Notes: a model not told the origin generated them from the letters alone. 64,000 nucleotides of DNA from Oceanibaculum indicum P24 (GCF_000299935.1 NZ_AMRL01000002.1:62001-126000); one strand, 5' to 3'; positions 40,349 through 49,503 are shown, counted from the first letter of the stretch. Program-made: numbers and translations.

Positions 40349-40810
40349 TCAGCTCTTTTCGCCATCGCTGCTGGCCAGCGCCTTGGCCAGCTCGAACAGC
40401 CGCTTGCGCACCGCCGGATTGCCGACCTTGTAGTATGCGCGCACCAGTTCCAGCGTTTCACGCTTGGCCATCGGGTCGGCCTCGTAGCTCGGGCCGGCGC
40501 TTTCGGCCAGTGCCGCCGCCCGCGCGCCCTGACCGGAGTCGGTCGCCATGTCATCAAAGAAGAAGGAAACCGGCACATCCAGCACGCGGCTCAGATCGTA
40601 GAGCCTGCTGGCGCCAATGCGGTTGGCGCCACGTTCGTATTTCTGCACCTGCTGAAAGGTGAGGCCGAGCGCCTCGCCGAGCTTTTCCTGGCTCAGGCCC
40701 AGCAGAGTCCGCCGCAGGCGCACCCTGCCGCCAACATGAACATCCACCGGATTCGGTTTCCCGGTCCTGCCCGCGCCCCCGGCCTTACGCCCCCGTCCTG
40801 TCAGTGCCAT
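40349..40810 (-). CDS. XRE-family transcriptional regulator (PraR/PhrR-like)
   Basis: DNA-binding protein of 153 aa with a Cro/CI-type helix-turn-helix at about residues 27-82: LRRTLLGLSQEKLGEALGL, then TFQQVQKYERGANRI and LYDLSRVLDVPVSFFF. A basic N-terminal tail precedes it and a helical C-terminus (LELVRAYYKVGNPAVRKRL) follows. Its place between lnt and metK, and the C-terminal helix, match the PraR/PhrR group of rhizobia, linked there to biofilm, quorum-sensing and acid response. The promoter gap upstream carries three alternating half-sites, so autoregulation is likely. Confidence 0.82.
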   Translation of the reverse strand: MALTGRGRKAGGAGRTGKPNPVDVHVGGRVRLRRTLLGLSQEKLGEALGLTFQQVQKYERGANRIGASRLYDLSRVLDVPVSFFFDDMATDSGQGARAAALAESAGPSYEADPMAKRETLELVRAYYKVGNPAVRKRLFELAKALASSDGEKS

Positions 40811-40845
40811 TTTGTTTGATCTTTTTTTGCTGCCGCAAAGGATAT

Positions 40846-40881
40846 GTATGACTAATTAACCATACGTAAGTATGCCGTCAA
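40846..40881 (-). promoter_or_regulatory. XRE regulator promoter with three alternating half-sites
   Basis: GTATG (40846-40850), CATAC (40861-40865) and GTATG (40870-40874) alternate in orientation; the last two form CATAC-GTAA-GTATG. TTGACG on the minus strand at 40881-40876 could be a -35 box, placing two half-sites between -35 and -10. This arrangement fits repressor binding by the adjacent XRE protein. Confidence 0.5.
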
Positions 40882-40913
40882 CCAGGAGATGGCTGTTTCA
40901 TGAACCATATCAT

Positions 40914-42500
40914 CTAGTCGAACGTCTTCCGAAGCCTAATGTTGCGGCCCACCCGCAACCGCACCGCCAACAGGCCGGCCAGCAGCAGGACAAGGCCGGC
41001 GAGCGGCGCATCGCCCCAGCGCGCATAGGGCGTGGGCGGCAGGGCGGTCGGCAGGGCGACATCGAGGAAGCCCGTCTCCTCCAGCCCCAGCCGGGCGGTG
41101 ACCCGCCCATAGGAATCGACCACGCCGGAGATGCCGGTATTGGCGACGCGCACCAGCGGCAGCCCCTCCTCGATGGCGCGCAGCCGGGCAATCTGGAAAT
41201 GCTGGAACGGCCCGGTGCTGAAGCCGTACCAGCCATCGTTTGTCACATTCAGCAGCCAGCCTGGCCGATCGTCCGGATCGGCGACGGCGCCGGGGAAGAT
41301 CGCCTCATAGCAGATCAGCGGGCTGACCGGCGGCAGGCCCGGCACCTGGATGCTGCGCGGCCCCGGACCACGCTGGAAATCCAGGCTGGTGGCAACCGCC
41401 GGCAGGAAGCCGAAGATATCGCGCATCGGTACATATTCGCCGAACGGCACCAGATGCGCCTTGTCATAGGTCGCCTGGATCAGGCCGCCGGGACCGACGG
41501 CGTGCAGGCTGTTCCAGTAGCGCGGTAGCTCTCCTGCAGGACGCTCGACGCGGACCGCGCCGGTCAGCACGGCGCCGCCATCCGGCGCCACCCGGCCGAC
41601 CACCGCACGCGCCTGGATATCCTCGCTCAGCAGATAGGGTACCGCCGTCTCCGGCCACAGCACATGCGTCGGGCGAGGCCCGGGCGCCGGCCGCGCCGAC
41701 AGCTCCAGATGGCGGATCAGATGCTCGCGCGGATTGAGCCCGGCCCATTTCTCATATTGCGGGATGGTGGCCTGCACCAGACGCAGCACCACCCCCTCGA
41801 CCCGCATCGCCGGATCGTCCGCCGCCGGCGCACCGGCCAGCCGGACAGCGCCGCCGCCCCAGACCAGCACCAGCAGCGCCACCGCTGCCGCCATTGCACC
41901 GCGCGACCGCGCCGCCGGCAGGCAGGCTGCTAGCACAGTGACGAAGCTGAGGCCGTAGATTCCCGTCAGCGCCGCCAGTTGCAGCATGGCGCCAGAGGGC
42001 GCCCAGGCATAGCCGAGCAGGTTCCACGGGAAGCCGGTCAGGATATGGCCGCGCAGATATTCCGCGATCAGCCAGAAAAGCGCGAAGCCCAGTACCAGCG
42101 CCAGGCCGCGCAACCGCAGCAGATGCACCGCCAGCACCACAAGGGCGGTGAAGAAGGCCAGCAGCGCCGGCAACCCGACGGCGGCCAGCGGCATCAGCCA
42201 CCAGAAGCGCGCCGTATCGACGGTGAGTGCATTGGCGATCCAGTACAGCCCGGCGACGAAGAAGCCAAGCCCAAAGCACCAGCCTAGCGCGAAGGCCTGC
42301 CGCCTTGTCGCGCAGCCCTCGATCTGCCAGAGCAGCACGGGAAAGGCGACCCAGAGCAGCGGCAAGATATGGAAGGGCGGCAGGGCCAGCGCGGCACCAG
42401 CCCCCAGCAGCACCGCCAGCCCGTAGCGCCGCCAGCCGGTGAGCGCGGCACTGCGGGCTGCGAGCCGGTCCAGAAAGGCCGGCAGGCCGGACAGGTTCAT
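40914..42500 (-). CDS. lnt: apolipoprotein N-acyltransferase
   Basis: Adds the third acyl chain to lipoproteins in the inner membrane. The 528-aa protein has about six N-terminal membrane segments and a nitrilase-like periplasmic domain with the catalytic triad: Glu in LWPETAVPYLL (near 281), Lys in YDKAHLVPFGEYVP (near 347) and Cys in LICYEAIFPG (near 395). Length is normal. Its ATG overlaps the corC stop by four bases (ATGA), so the pair is coupled. Confidence 0.95.
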   Translation of the reverse strand: MNLSGLPAFLDRLAARSAALTGWRRYGLAVLLGAGAALALPPFHILPLLWVAFPVLLWQIEGCATRRQAFALGWCFGLGFFVAGLYWIANALTVDTARFWWLMPLAAVGLPALLAFFTALVVLAVHLLRLRGLALVLGFALFWLIAEYLRGHILTGFPWNLLGYAWAPSGAMLQLAALTGIYGLSFVTVLAACLPAARSRGAMAAAVALLVLVWGGGAVRLAGAPAADDPAMRVEGVVLRLVQATIPQYEKWAGLNPREHLIRHLELSARPAPGPRPTHVLWPETAVPYLLSEDIQARAVVGRVAPDGGAVLTGAVRVERPAGELPRYWNSLHAVGPGGLIQATYDKAHLVPFGEYVPMRDIFGFLPAVATSLDFQRGPGPRSIQVPGLPPVSPLICYEAIFPGAVADPDDRPGWLLNVTNDGWYGFSTGPFQHFQIARLRAIEEGLPLVRVANTGISGVVDSYGRVTARLGLEETGFLDVALPTALPPTPYARWGDAPLAGLVLLLAGLLAVRLRVGRNIRLRKTFD

Positions 42501-43432
42501 TTGCCGCTGGCGTCGGCCGGCATGGCCTGCGGCGTCTGCGGCAGATTGCGGATGCGTAGCCGCTTGATGCGGCGCGGATCGACGTCGGTTACCTCGAACT
42601 CGATGCCGCTGTCATGGCGCAGCACCTCGCCGCGCGCCGGCACCCGGCCGGCCAGCATAAAGACAAGGCCGCCCAGCGTGTCGGTCTCCTCACGCTCCTC
42701 CTCGTCCAGCACCTCGCCGACGATCTCCTCGAACTCCTCCACCGTGGCGCGCGCATCGGCCAGCAGCCAGCGCGTGCCATCGGCGTCGCGGTGTTCGATC
42801 AGCTTCGGCGCCTCGATGACATCATGCTCGTCATCGATCTCGCCGACGATCTGTTCCACCAGATCCTCGATGGTGATGAGCCCGTCGATGCCGCCGAACT
42901 CGTCCACCACCAGCGCCAGATGGATGCGCGCCGCGCGCATCTGCAGTAGCAGGTCAAGGGCACGCATGGAGGGCGAGACGAACAGTACCTTGCGGAGCAG
43001 GTTCTTCAGCGTGACCGGCTTCTGCGCGCCCCAGTACTGCAGCACGTCCTTGATGTGGACCATGCCGACAACATCGTCGAGCGTCTCGCGATAGACCGGC
43101 ATGCGCGAATGCGCGGCCTTGGTCATCTCCTTCACCAGATCGGCGAGGCTGATATCCTCCGGCACGGCGACGATGTCGGCGCGCGGCACCATCACATCGA
43201 CGGCCGTGATCTCCCGGAGTCCCAGGATATTGGCGATCAGCTGCTGTTCGTCGGGCCCGATGGCGTGCTGTTCGCCGCCATTGCCCTCAATCAGCCCCTC
43301 GATGGTGTCGCGCATGCCGCTATCGGCAGGGCGCCGGCGTTTCAGCCGCAACAGGCCGCCAAGGCGGCTCCATATCGAAGGGTCTTCGGATGCCCCGTCC
43401 ACACGGGGCTGGGTACTGGATGCCTCACTCAT
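42497..43432 (-). CDS. corC: CorC/HlyC family CBS-domain protein
   Basis: Cytosolic protein of 311 aa with a CBS pair (VMVPRADIVAVPEDISLADL and LLLQMRAARIHLALVVDEFGG) followed by a CorC_HlyC transporter-associated domain ending near residue 290. Proteins of this group are linked to magnesium/cobalt efflux or, more broadly, to metal homeostasis; the large membrane DUF21 domain is absent here. It sits between ybeY and lnt, a conserved neighbourhood, 12 bases after ybeY. Confidence 0.92.
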   Translation of the reverse strand: MSEASSTQPRVDGASEDPSIWSRLGGLLRLKRRRPADSGMRDTIEGLIEGNGGEQHAIGPDEQQLIANILGLREITAVDVMVPRADIVAVPEDISLADLVKEMTKAAHSRMPVYRETLDDVVGMVHIKDVLQYWGAQKPVTLKNLLRKVLFVSPSMRALDLLLQMRAARIHLALVVDEFGGIDGLITIEDLVEQIVGEIDDEHDVIEAPKLIEHRDADGTRWLLADARATVEEFEEIVGEVLDEEEREETDTLGGLVFMLAGRVPARGEVLRHDSGIEFEVTDVDPRRIKRLRIRNLPQTPQAMPADASGK

Positions 43433-43444
43433 CGCAGCGCGGCG

Positions 43445-43975
43445 CTATGCCTCCTTCAAGAACCCGGCTCCCGCCTCCAGGGCGGGACCAGGCAAATAGG
43501 GGTCGGCGATGCCGAACCCGCTCAGGATACGGACCTCAAGGGCTTCCATCTCGGCAGCCTCCTCCTCGGTCTCGTGATCATACCCTAAAACATGCAGTGT
43601 CCCATGCACGATCAGATGCGACAGGTGATCGGCCAGGCTCTTGCCCTGCTCCGATGCCTCGCGCGCGACCGTTTCATAGGCCAGCGCCAGGTCGCCCAGC
43701 GATACCGGTTCGCCCGGGAAGGCGTCTTCCGGATCACCGGTGAAGGACAGCACATTGGTCGGCTTGTCCTTGCCGCGATACTGCAGGTTCAGCGCCTGCA
43801 ACTCGGCATCGCCGGTCAACCGCACCGCCAGCTCGGCCGGCCCGTTGGGCACTTCGGCCGAAGCCAGCGCCGCCTGGGCGGCCCGCACCACCAACTCCTC
43901 CAGCCCGGGAACAGCGGCCTGCCAGGCCGGATCGGCGATATCCACCGCGATCTCGACTGCCGTGGTTGCGCTCAT
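43445..43975 (-). CDS. ybeY: endoribonuclease YbeY
   Basis: Metal-dependent RNase for 16S rRNA maturation and rRNA quality control. The 176-aa protein has the zinc site HGTLHVLGYDH (three His, spaced H-x3-H-x5-H) and the NLQYRGKDKPTNVLSF motif. Its ATG overlaps the phoH stop by four bases. The order phoH-ybeY-corC-lnt is the usual one. Confidence 0.95.
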   Translation of the reverse strand: MSATTAVEIAVDIADPAWQAAVPGLEELVVRAAQAALASAEVPNGPAELAVRLTGDAELQALNLQYRGKDKPTNVLSFTGDPEDAFPGEPVSLGDLALAYETVAREASEQGKSLADHLSHLIVHGTLHVLGYDHETEEEAAEMEALEVRILSGFGIADPYLPGPALEAGAGFLKEA

Positions 43976-45018
43976 GCCGAAGTCTCCGGCTTACCGCCAT
44001 TTGCCCCGTTGTTTGAGAGCAGCGGGCGCTCGCGCTTGTCATAGGCCTGAACGATACGGGTGACCAGCGGATGGCGCACCACATCCTTATGGGTGAACTG
44101 CACGAAGCCAATGCCCGGCACACCCTCCAGCGTTTCCAGCGCGTCGCGCAGGCCGGACTTGGCGCCCATCGGCAGGTCGGTCTGCGTCAGGTCGCCGGTC
44201 ACCGCCATGCGCGAATTCTCACCCAGCCGGGTCAGGAACATCTTCATCTGCGTCGGCGTGGTGTTCTGCGCCTCGTCCAGAATGACGAAGGCGTTCGACA
44301 AGGTACGCCCGCGCATGAAGGCCAGCGGCGCCACCTCGATCTCGCCGCTGCCGACACGGCGCTCCACCTGATCGCCCGGCATCATGTCGTAGAGCGCGTC
44401 ATACAGCGGGCGGAGATAGGGATCGACCTTCTCCTTCATATCGCCGGGCAGGAAGCCCAGCCGCTCGCCGGCCTCGACCGCCGGGCGCGACAGGATGATG
44501 CGATCGACGCGGCGCTGCTTCAGCATCCACACGCCCATCGCCACCGCCAGATAGGTCTTGCCGGTACCGGCAGGCCCGAGGCCGAAAACCATCTCGTTGC
44601 GCTGCAACGCCTCCAGATAGGTCGCCTGGGTGGGCGAGCGCGGGGCGATGGCGCGCTTCCAGGTCGGCAGCGCCTCCGCCGCATCGGCGAAATCCATCAC
44701 GCCATCGGCATCCGGCTCGTCCTGATCGCGCAGCGCGAAATTGGCGGCGGCGTCGATATCGGCGAATTCCGGCACGGTGGCGCGCTTGCCGGCGCGGCCG
44801 ATGCGGGTTGCCAGCCCCTCGATGGCGCGCTTGGCGGCATTCGCATTGCCAATCACGCCGTCGATGGACACCAGATCGCCGCGCCAGGTGATGGCGACAT
44901 CCAGCTTCTGTTCGAGGCGCACCAGATTGCGGTCATGGTCGCCGAACAGGGTGGCGAGCAGGCTCGCATCGTCGAATTTAAGATGGATCGGCGGCTGGAT
45001 CAGGTCAGGTGTGCTCAA
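43972..45018 (-). CDS. phoH: PhoH family ATPase (YbeZ)
   Basis: P-loop ATPase that works with YbeY in RNA metabolism. The 348-aa protein has an N-terminal KH-like region (about 20-70), Walker A FGLGPAGTGKTYLAV near residue 148, RPAVEAGERLGFLPGD, Walker B FVILDEAQNTTPTQMKMFL and GDLTQTDLP. Its N-terminal KH-like domain is typical of YbeZ. It follows miaB by 12 bases. Confidence 0.94.
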   Translation of the reverse strand: MSTPDLIQPPIHLKFDDASLLATLFGDHDRNLVRLEQKLDVAITWRGDLVSIDGVIGNANAAKRAIEGLATRIGRAGKRATVPEFADIDAAANFALRDQDEPDADGVMDFADAAEALPTWKRAIAPRSPTQATYLEALQRNEMVFGLGPAGTGKTYLAVAMGVWMLKQRRVDRIILSRPAVEAGERLGFLPGDMKEKVDPYLRPLYDALYDMMPGDQVERRVGSGEIEVAPLAFMRGRTLSNAFVILDEAQNTTPTQMKMFLTRLGENSRMAVTGDLTQTDLPMGAKSGLRDALETLEGVPGIGFVQFTHKDVVRHPLVTRIVQAYDKRERPLLSNNGANGGKPETSA

Positions 45019-45030
45019 AAGCTCTCCTCG

Positions 45031-46392
45031 TCAGGATGCCAGCGCGGCGGGCGAGGCCGTCTCGACCGTCCCCGCCAGCGAGTTCTGATAGCCGGCGCTG
45101 ATCGCCACCGGCACGATGCTGCCAATCAGCCGGGGTGTGCCCTCGATCACCACCGACTGCAGATAGGGGCTCTTGCCGATCAGCTGGCCCGGCAGCTTGC
45201 CGGTCTTCTCCACCAGCACCGGCAGGGTGCGCCCCGCCATGGAGCGGTTGAAGGCAAGCTGCTGTTCGGCCAGCAGCGCCTGCAGCGCGGCCAGCCGCTC
45301 GGTCTTCGCCGCCTCGTCAATCTGCAACTCCAGCAGGGCCGCCGGCGTGCCGGGGCGGGCGCTGTACTTGAAGGAGAAGGCCTGGGCGTAGCCGACCTCC
45401 CGCACCAGCTGCATCGTCGCCTCGAAATCGGCATCGCGCTCGCCGGGGAAACCGACGATGAAGTCGGAGGACAGCGCCAGGTCGGGCCGCGCCGCGCGCA
45501 GCTTCTCGACGATGCGCAGATAGGCCTCCGCCTTGTGCTTGCGGTTCATCGCCTCAAGGATGCGGTCGGAGCCCGACTGCACCGGCAGGTGCAGATAGGG
45601 CATGAGCTGCGGCACCTCGCCATGCGCGGCGATCAGATCGTCATCCATGTCGCGCGGGTGCGAGGTGGTGTAGCGGATGCGTTCCAGCCCGTCGATCTCC
45701 GCCAGCGCCCGGATCAGCCGGCCGAGGCCCCAGTCGCGCCCATCCGGCCCCTCGCCGTGATAGGCGTTCACATTCTGGCCGAGCAGGGTGATTTCCAGCG
45801 CGCCGGCACGGACCAGACGGCGCGCCTCCTCCAGGATCTGTCCGGCCGGGCGGGAGAATTCGGCGCCGCGCGTATAGGGCACGACGCAGAAGGTACAGAA
45901 CTTGTCGCAGCCCTCCTGCACCGTCAGGAAGGCGGAATGGCCCTGCAGGGCCTGTTCCTCGGGCAAATGGTCGAACTTGCTCTCGACCGGGAAATCCGTG
46001 TCCAGCACGCCGCTTCCCGCCTCGCGGGTGGCGCGCGCCACCATCTCCGGCAGCCGATGATAGGCCTGCGGCCCGAACACCATATCGACATAGGGCGCGC
46101 GCGACATGATCTCCGCCCCTTCCGCCTGGGCGACGCAGCCGGCGACGGCCAGCACCATGCGCCCGCCCTCGGCGGCCTTCTGTTCCTTCAGCTGGCGCAG
46201 GCGACCCAGCTCATGGAAGGTCTTTTCCGAGGCCTTCTCGCGGATATGGCAGGTGTTGATGATGACCATGTCGGCGCCGTCCGGCGCCTCCGCCGGGGCA
46301 TAGCCCAGCGGCGCCAGGACATCCGCCATGCGGGCGGAATCATAGACGTTCATCTGGCAGCCATAGGTGCGGATGAAAAGCTTCTTCGCCAA
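45031..46392 (-). CDS. miaB: tRNA-2-methylthio-N6-dimethylallyladenosine synthase
   Basis: Radical-SAM methylthiotransferase acting on A37 of tRNAs that read U-starting codons. The 453-aa protein has an N-terminal UPF0004 domain with three cluster Cys ([30 protein letters not shown]), the radical-SAM CxxxCxxC in [16 protein letters not shown] near residue 160, and a TRAM domain (about 385-445). First gene of a miaB-phoH-ybeY-corC-lnt run with gaps of only -4 to 12 bases. Confidence 0.96.
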   Translation of the reverse strand: MAKKLFIRTYGCQMNVYDSARMADVLAPLGYAPAEAPDGADMVIINTCHIREKASEKTFHELGRLRQLKEQKAAEGGRMVLAVAGCVAQAEGAEIMSRAPYVDMVFGPQAYHRLPEMVARATREAGSGVLDTDFPVESKFDHLPEEQALQGHSAFLTVQEGCDKFCTFCVVPYTRGAEFSRPAGQILEEARRLVRAGALEITLLGQNVNAYHGEGPDGRDWGLGRLIRALAEIDGLERIRYTTSHPRDMDDDLIAAHGEVPQLMPYLHLPVQSGSDRILEAMNRKHKAEAYLRIVEKLRAARPDLALSSDFIVGFPGERDADFEATMQLVREVGYAQAFSFKYSARPGTPAALLELQIDEAAKTERLAALQALLAEQQLAFNRSMAGRTLPVLVEKTGKLPGQLIGKSPYLQSVVIEGTPRLIGSIVPVAISAGYQNSLAGTVETASPAALAS

Positions 46393-46506
46393 CGCTCTGT
46401 CCCAACTCCTGCGCTCCCTGCCGGCCTACCGACAGGGCTTTATCTTCGAAGGCCCTTATCTAGGCGTCCACGCCCCGGAAAACCAGTACAAAACCAGTGC
46501 GAATCC

Positions 46507-47340
46507 TCAAGCCGCTTCCGTCGCTTCTGCCGGCGCTGCTCCCGGAAGCGGCAGGGCCGGCATCTCGCGCCCGGCATTGGCCGCCGCCACGCCCAGCAGC
46601 ACCTGCTGCCCGCAATAGGTGGCCATCGCCTTGCGGTCAGGGAAATCGTCCAGCGTCACCGGCGGGTGAAACCGCACGCTGACCGTGACGATGCCCAGGC
46701 CCAGCACCCGCCAGAGATGCCCGGCCAGCGCCATGTCGCCATACCAGGCGAAGAACGGCCGGAACGCCCGGCCAATGGGAATGCCGTTCAGCCGCGTATA
46801 GGCGATGGAAACCGGCTGCACCTGCACCCTCTCGCCCCCGATGCGGGTCTCGGCGGCGGCGAACAGCGCGCTCTTGAAGGGCAGCACGCGGTTGCCGTCA
46901 TTGCTGGTGCCTTCCGGGAACAGCACCAGATTGCCGCCCTTGTTCAGCCGTTCGGTGATGCTGTCTCGCTGACGGCCGGCATGATTGCCCCGCCGCACCA
47001 CGAAGACGGTGCGCTGCAGCTGCGCCAGCCAGCCGAAGAACGGCCAGGTCTTCACCTCCGACTTGGCGACGAAACTGCCGGGAATCAGCGACCCCAGCAC
47101 GGTGATGTCGAGATAGGAGGCGTGGTTGCAGACATAGAGCACCGGCGGACGCGTCAGCCGCTCGCCCTCCACCTCCAGCCGGAAGCCCATGATCGCCAGG
47201 CATTTGCGGTGATAGAAGACCGGCAGGGTGCGCGCGAGATCGAGGCGCAACGCCACCGCCAGCGCCTGCACCGGCATCAGCGGCAGGGTGAATGCCAGAT
47301 AGGCCAGCAGCCGCACGAAGGAAAGCAGGGGATTGCCCAT
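46507..47340 (-). CDS. olsA: 1-acyl-glycerol-phosphate/lyso-ornithine lipid acyltransferase
   Basis: Membrane-associated PlsC-family acyltransferase, 277 aa from the ATG at 47340 (a GTG at 47343 is also possible; GGAAGG precedes both). A hydrophobic N-terminus is followed by the catalytic NHASYLD, then VAKSEVKTWPFFG, LFPEGTSNDGNRVLPF and PVSIAYTR, all in family order. Because olsB lies 18 bases upstream on the same strand, the likely role is OlsA: adding the second acyl chain to lyso-ornithine lipid. Ordinary phosphatidic acid synthesis is the alternative. Confidence 0.85.
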   Translation of the reverse strand: MGNPLLSFVRLLAYLAFTLPLMPVQALAVALRLDLARTLPVFYHRKCLAIMGFRLEVEGERLTRPPVLYVCNHASYLDITVLGSLIPGSFVAKSEVKTWPFFGWLAQLQRTVFVVRRGNHAGRQRDSITERLNKGGNLVLFPEGTSNDGNRVLPFKSALFAAAETRIGGERVQVQPVSIAYTRLNGIPIGRAFRPFFAWYGDMALAGHLWRVLGLGIVTVSVRFHPPVTLDDFPDRKAMATYCGQQVLLGVAAANAGREMPALPLPGAAPAEATEAA

Positions 47341-47358
47341 CACCGCACCTTCCGTCGC

Positions 47359-48291
47359 CTATTCACCCCACGCATCCTGCGTCGAGCGGGCATAATGGCG
47401 GTAATAGCTTTCCGTCACCTGACCGGTCTTTACGATGACGCACACATCGGTGGTGTTGAATTGCGGGTCGATCACCGCCCCGTCACCGACGAAACCGCCG
47501 AGCCGGAGATAGCCCTTGATGAGCGGCGGCAGCCCGGCCAGCACGCGCTTGGCATCATAGCCATCGGGCGGCAGGCGGTTCATGTCGGTGAACCGCTCCG
47601 GCAGGGCGCGCGGCCGCAGCTCCTCCGGGGCCAGATGATTGTGATAGAGGTAGGACAGCGCCGGGGCCAGCTGATCCACATCATTGCCGGGCAGGCTGGC
47701 GCAGCCGAACATCAGCTCGATGCCGTGATGGAAGACATAGGCGGCGATACCCTTCCACAGCAGCTGCATGGTCGGGCGGTTGCGGTAGCGGGCGTCTGTG
47801 CAGGAGCGGCCCAGCTCCAGGATCGGCCCGTCGAAGGCGACAATCCTGGCGATATCGTATTCGTCCGCCGTGTAGAAGCCGCCATGCTTTGCCGCCGCCT
47901 CGCGCCGGATCAGCCGGTAGGTGCCGACCACCGATTCCGGCCCCTCGCCCAGCGCATGGTCGATGACCATCAGATGATCGGCGACATCGTCGAAACTGTC
48001 GAAGTCGCGCCGTGCCGCCGCCATCTCCGGCGACGGCTTCGCGTTCATCTCGTCATAGAACACCCGGTAGCGCAGCGCCTGCGCCGCCTCGACATCCGCC
48101 ACGCTACGGGCAAGCCGGACCTCCAGCGTGCCCGAGCGCAGATCACCAAGATCGGCCGGTCCATCGCCACCGGCGCTGGCGATGCGGGTTGGCCGGCCGC
48201 GCGAAAAGGCGGCACCCCCGGCCGGTTGGTCCGCGTCGGGAGAGTCCGCGGCCGCCGCAACGGATTGGGGCGGGTGCGCTGGGTGCGACAT
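47359..48291 (-). CDS. olsB: L-ornithine N(alpha)-acyltransferase
   Basis: GNAT-fold acyltransferase transferring a 3-hydroxyacyl chain from ACP to ornithine, the first step of ornithine lipid synthesis. The 310-aa protein has a variable N-terminus (about 1-55), then LEVRLARSVADVEAAQALRY, VVGTYRLIRREAA, FDGPILELGRSCTDARYR and IAAYVFHHGIELMFGCASL, which match the hemolysin-like/OlsB family. It lies between fur and olsA. The N-terminal extension is longer than in many OlsB proteins, and a later start is possible. Confidence 0.86.
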   Translation of the reverse strand: MSHPAHPPQSVAAAADSPDADQPAGGAAFSRGRPTRIASAGGDGPADLGDLRSGTLEVRLARSVADVEAAQALRYRVFYDEMNAKPSPEMAAARRDFDSFDDVADHLMVIDHALGEGPESVVGTYRLIRREAAAKHGGFYTADEYDIARIVAFDGPILELGRSCTDARYRNRPTMQLLWKGIAAYVFHHGIELMFGCASLPGNDVDQLAPALSYLYHNHLAPEELRPRALPERFTDMNRLPPDGYDAKRVLAGLPPLIKGYLRLGGFVGDGAVIDPQFNTTDVCVIVKTGQVTESYYRHYARSTQDAWGE

Positions 48292-48345
48292 GAAAAGCCG
48301 TTCCTGTAATTATGCCAGCCGTCTTAACTGCTTGCCTAAGACGTC

Positions 48346-48780
48346 TTACTTCATCGGGCGCCGGCGCGTGGAATTCAACGGCACGCCATAGAGTTCCAGC
48401 CGATGGCCCACCAGCCGATAGCCAAGCTTCTCGGCAATCAGCTCCTGCAGCTTCTCGATTTCCTCATTCTGGAATTCGATCACTTTCCGGGTCTCGATAT
48501 CGATCAGATGATCGTGATGTTCTTCCGGTGCTTCTTCATAGCGCGCGCGGCCATCGCCGAAATCGTGCCGTTCCAGGATATTCGCTTCTTCAAGCAACCG
48601 GACGGTCCGATAGACGGTGGCGATGGAGATACGCGGATCAATCGCCGTGGCGCGCTGATACACCAGCTCGACATCGGGGTGATCGGTCGAATTGGACAGC
48701 ACCTGGGCGATGACCCGGCGCTGCTCGGTCATCTTCAGGCCCTTTTCCAGGCACAGGCGCTCAAGGCGAGACGGTTCCAT
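48346..48780 (-). CDS. fur: ferric uptake regulator family protein (Fur/Mur)
   Basis: Metal-dependent repressor, 144 aa. Recognition helix region RISIATVYRTVRLLEEANIL and metal site HHDHLIDIETRKVIEFQNEE are intact. Only one cysteine is present, near the N-terminus, so the structural CxxC zinc sites of enteric Fur are missing, as is usual for the alphaproteobacterial Fur/Mur branch, which may sense manganese. ATG 48780 follows TTGGAGG; a TTG at 48798 adds six residues. It sits upstream of olsB by 54 bases, a common position in this class. Confidence 0.9.
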   Translation of the reverse strand: MEPSRLERLCLEKGLKMTEQRRVIAQVLSNSTDHPDVELVYQRATAIDPRISIATVYRTVRLLEEANILERHDFGDGRARYEEAPEEHHDHLIDIETRKVIEFQNEEIEKLQELIAEKLGYRLVGHRLELYGVPLNSTRRRPMK

Positions 48781-48938
48781 CGGTGCGATTGCCTCCAATT
48801 TTATCTGTCCCGACTATAACCAAAACGACGCCGCAAACCAAAGCGGTTCGCGACGTCGCCTGACAGATTGAGGCCGCTCCTCTCCAGACAGGGTCGCCAG
48901 CCTTGTGGCGGGCGGCCGGAAAGCGGGCCGGAGTGGCC

Positions 48939-49370
48939 TTATTCCGCCGCGTCCCGGCGGGCACGCGTGCCAAGGCCAATGGCCCGGGCCAACTTGCTGC
49001 GCTGCTTGGCATAGTTCGGCGCCACCATCGGGTAGCTGGCCGGCAGGCCCCACTTCTCGCGATATTCCTCGGGCGTCATGTCGTAGGCCGTCTTCAGGTG
49101 CCGCTTCAGCATCTTCAGCTTCTTGCCGTCCTCCAGGCAGATGATGAAGTCCGGAGTCACCGACTTCTTCACCGGAACGGCCGGCTGCAGCTTTTCCTGC
49201 GGCGCCGGAGCAGCTTCGCCCAGATTGCCGAGCTTGCCGTGCACCTGCTCGATCAGCTGCGGCACGTCATGCATCGCAATAGTGTTATTCGAGACGTAGG
49301 CAGAGACGATTTCGACCGTAAGGCGAAGCATTTCGTCCCTTTCGACAACGTCCGTCATTTGAATCGACAT
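48939..49370 (-). CDS. mucR: MucR/Ros family transcriptional regulator
   Basis: DNA-binding repressor controlling surface polysaccharide, motility and cell-cycle genes in alphaproteobacteria. The 143-aa protein has an N-terminal oligomerisation region (about 8-50) and the Ros-type domain FIICLEDGKKLKMLKRHL followed by MTPEEYREKWGLP. Cys and Asp occupy the first two zinc positions and one His the third. The His expected four or five residues later is replaced: HLKTAYD has Ala-Tyr there. The basic tail (KLARAIGLGTRARRD) is normal. GGAG lies 8 bases before the ATG. Confidence 0.92.
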   Translation of the reverse strand: MSIQMTDVVERDEMLRLTVEIVSAYVSNNTIAMHDVPQLIEQVHGKLGNLGEAAPAPQEKLQPAVPVKKSVTPDFIICLEDGKKLKMLKRHLKTAYDMTPEEYREKWGLPASYPMVAPNYAKQRSKLARAIGLGTRARRDAAE

Positions 49371-49400
49371 AAAAACAACTCCGAATTAAAGACCGCCCTA

Positions 49401-49429
49401 AAACTAGAGTGTGTCCTGTTGGAATTCAA
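49401..49429 (-). promoter_or_regulatory. putative mucR promoter
   Basis: On the minus strand TTGAAT (49429-49424) and TAGTTT (49406-49401) are spaced by 17 bases in the AT-rich 133-base gap upstream of mucR. MucR proteins bind AT-rich DNA and often repress themselves, so this gap is a likely autoregulatory region. Confidence 0.4.
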
Positions 49430-49503
49430 TACTTACGTCTTCGACACGATGAAATTTTCTACAATATTCATGGCAAAAATATGGAGTCGCCCATAACGAG
49501 ACG

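Noticed and set aside
44071-48309. A 1412-codon open frame on the plus strand
   Set aside because: It runs antisense to phoH, miaB, olsA and olsB, is rich in Arg/His/Gln/Gly without domains, and is typical of mirror frames in GC-rich DNA.
49449-49496. A 15-codon plus-strand reading frame upstream of mucR
   Set aside because: No ribosome site and no conservation evidence; it lies in an AT-rich regulatory gap where chance starts are expected.
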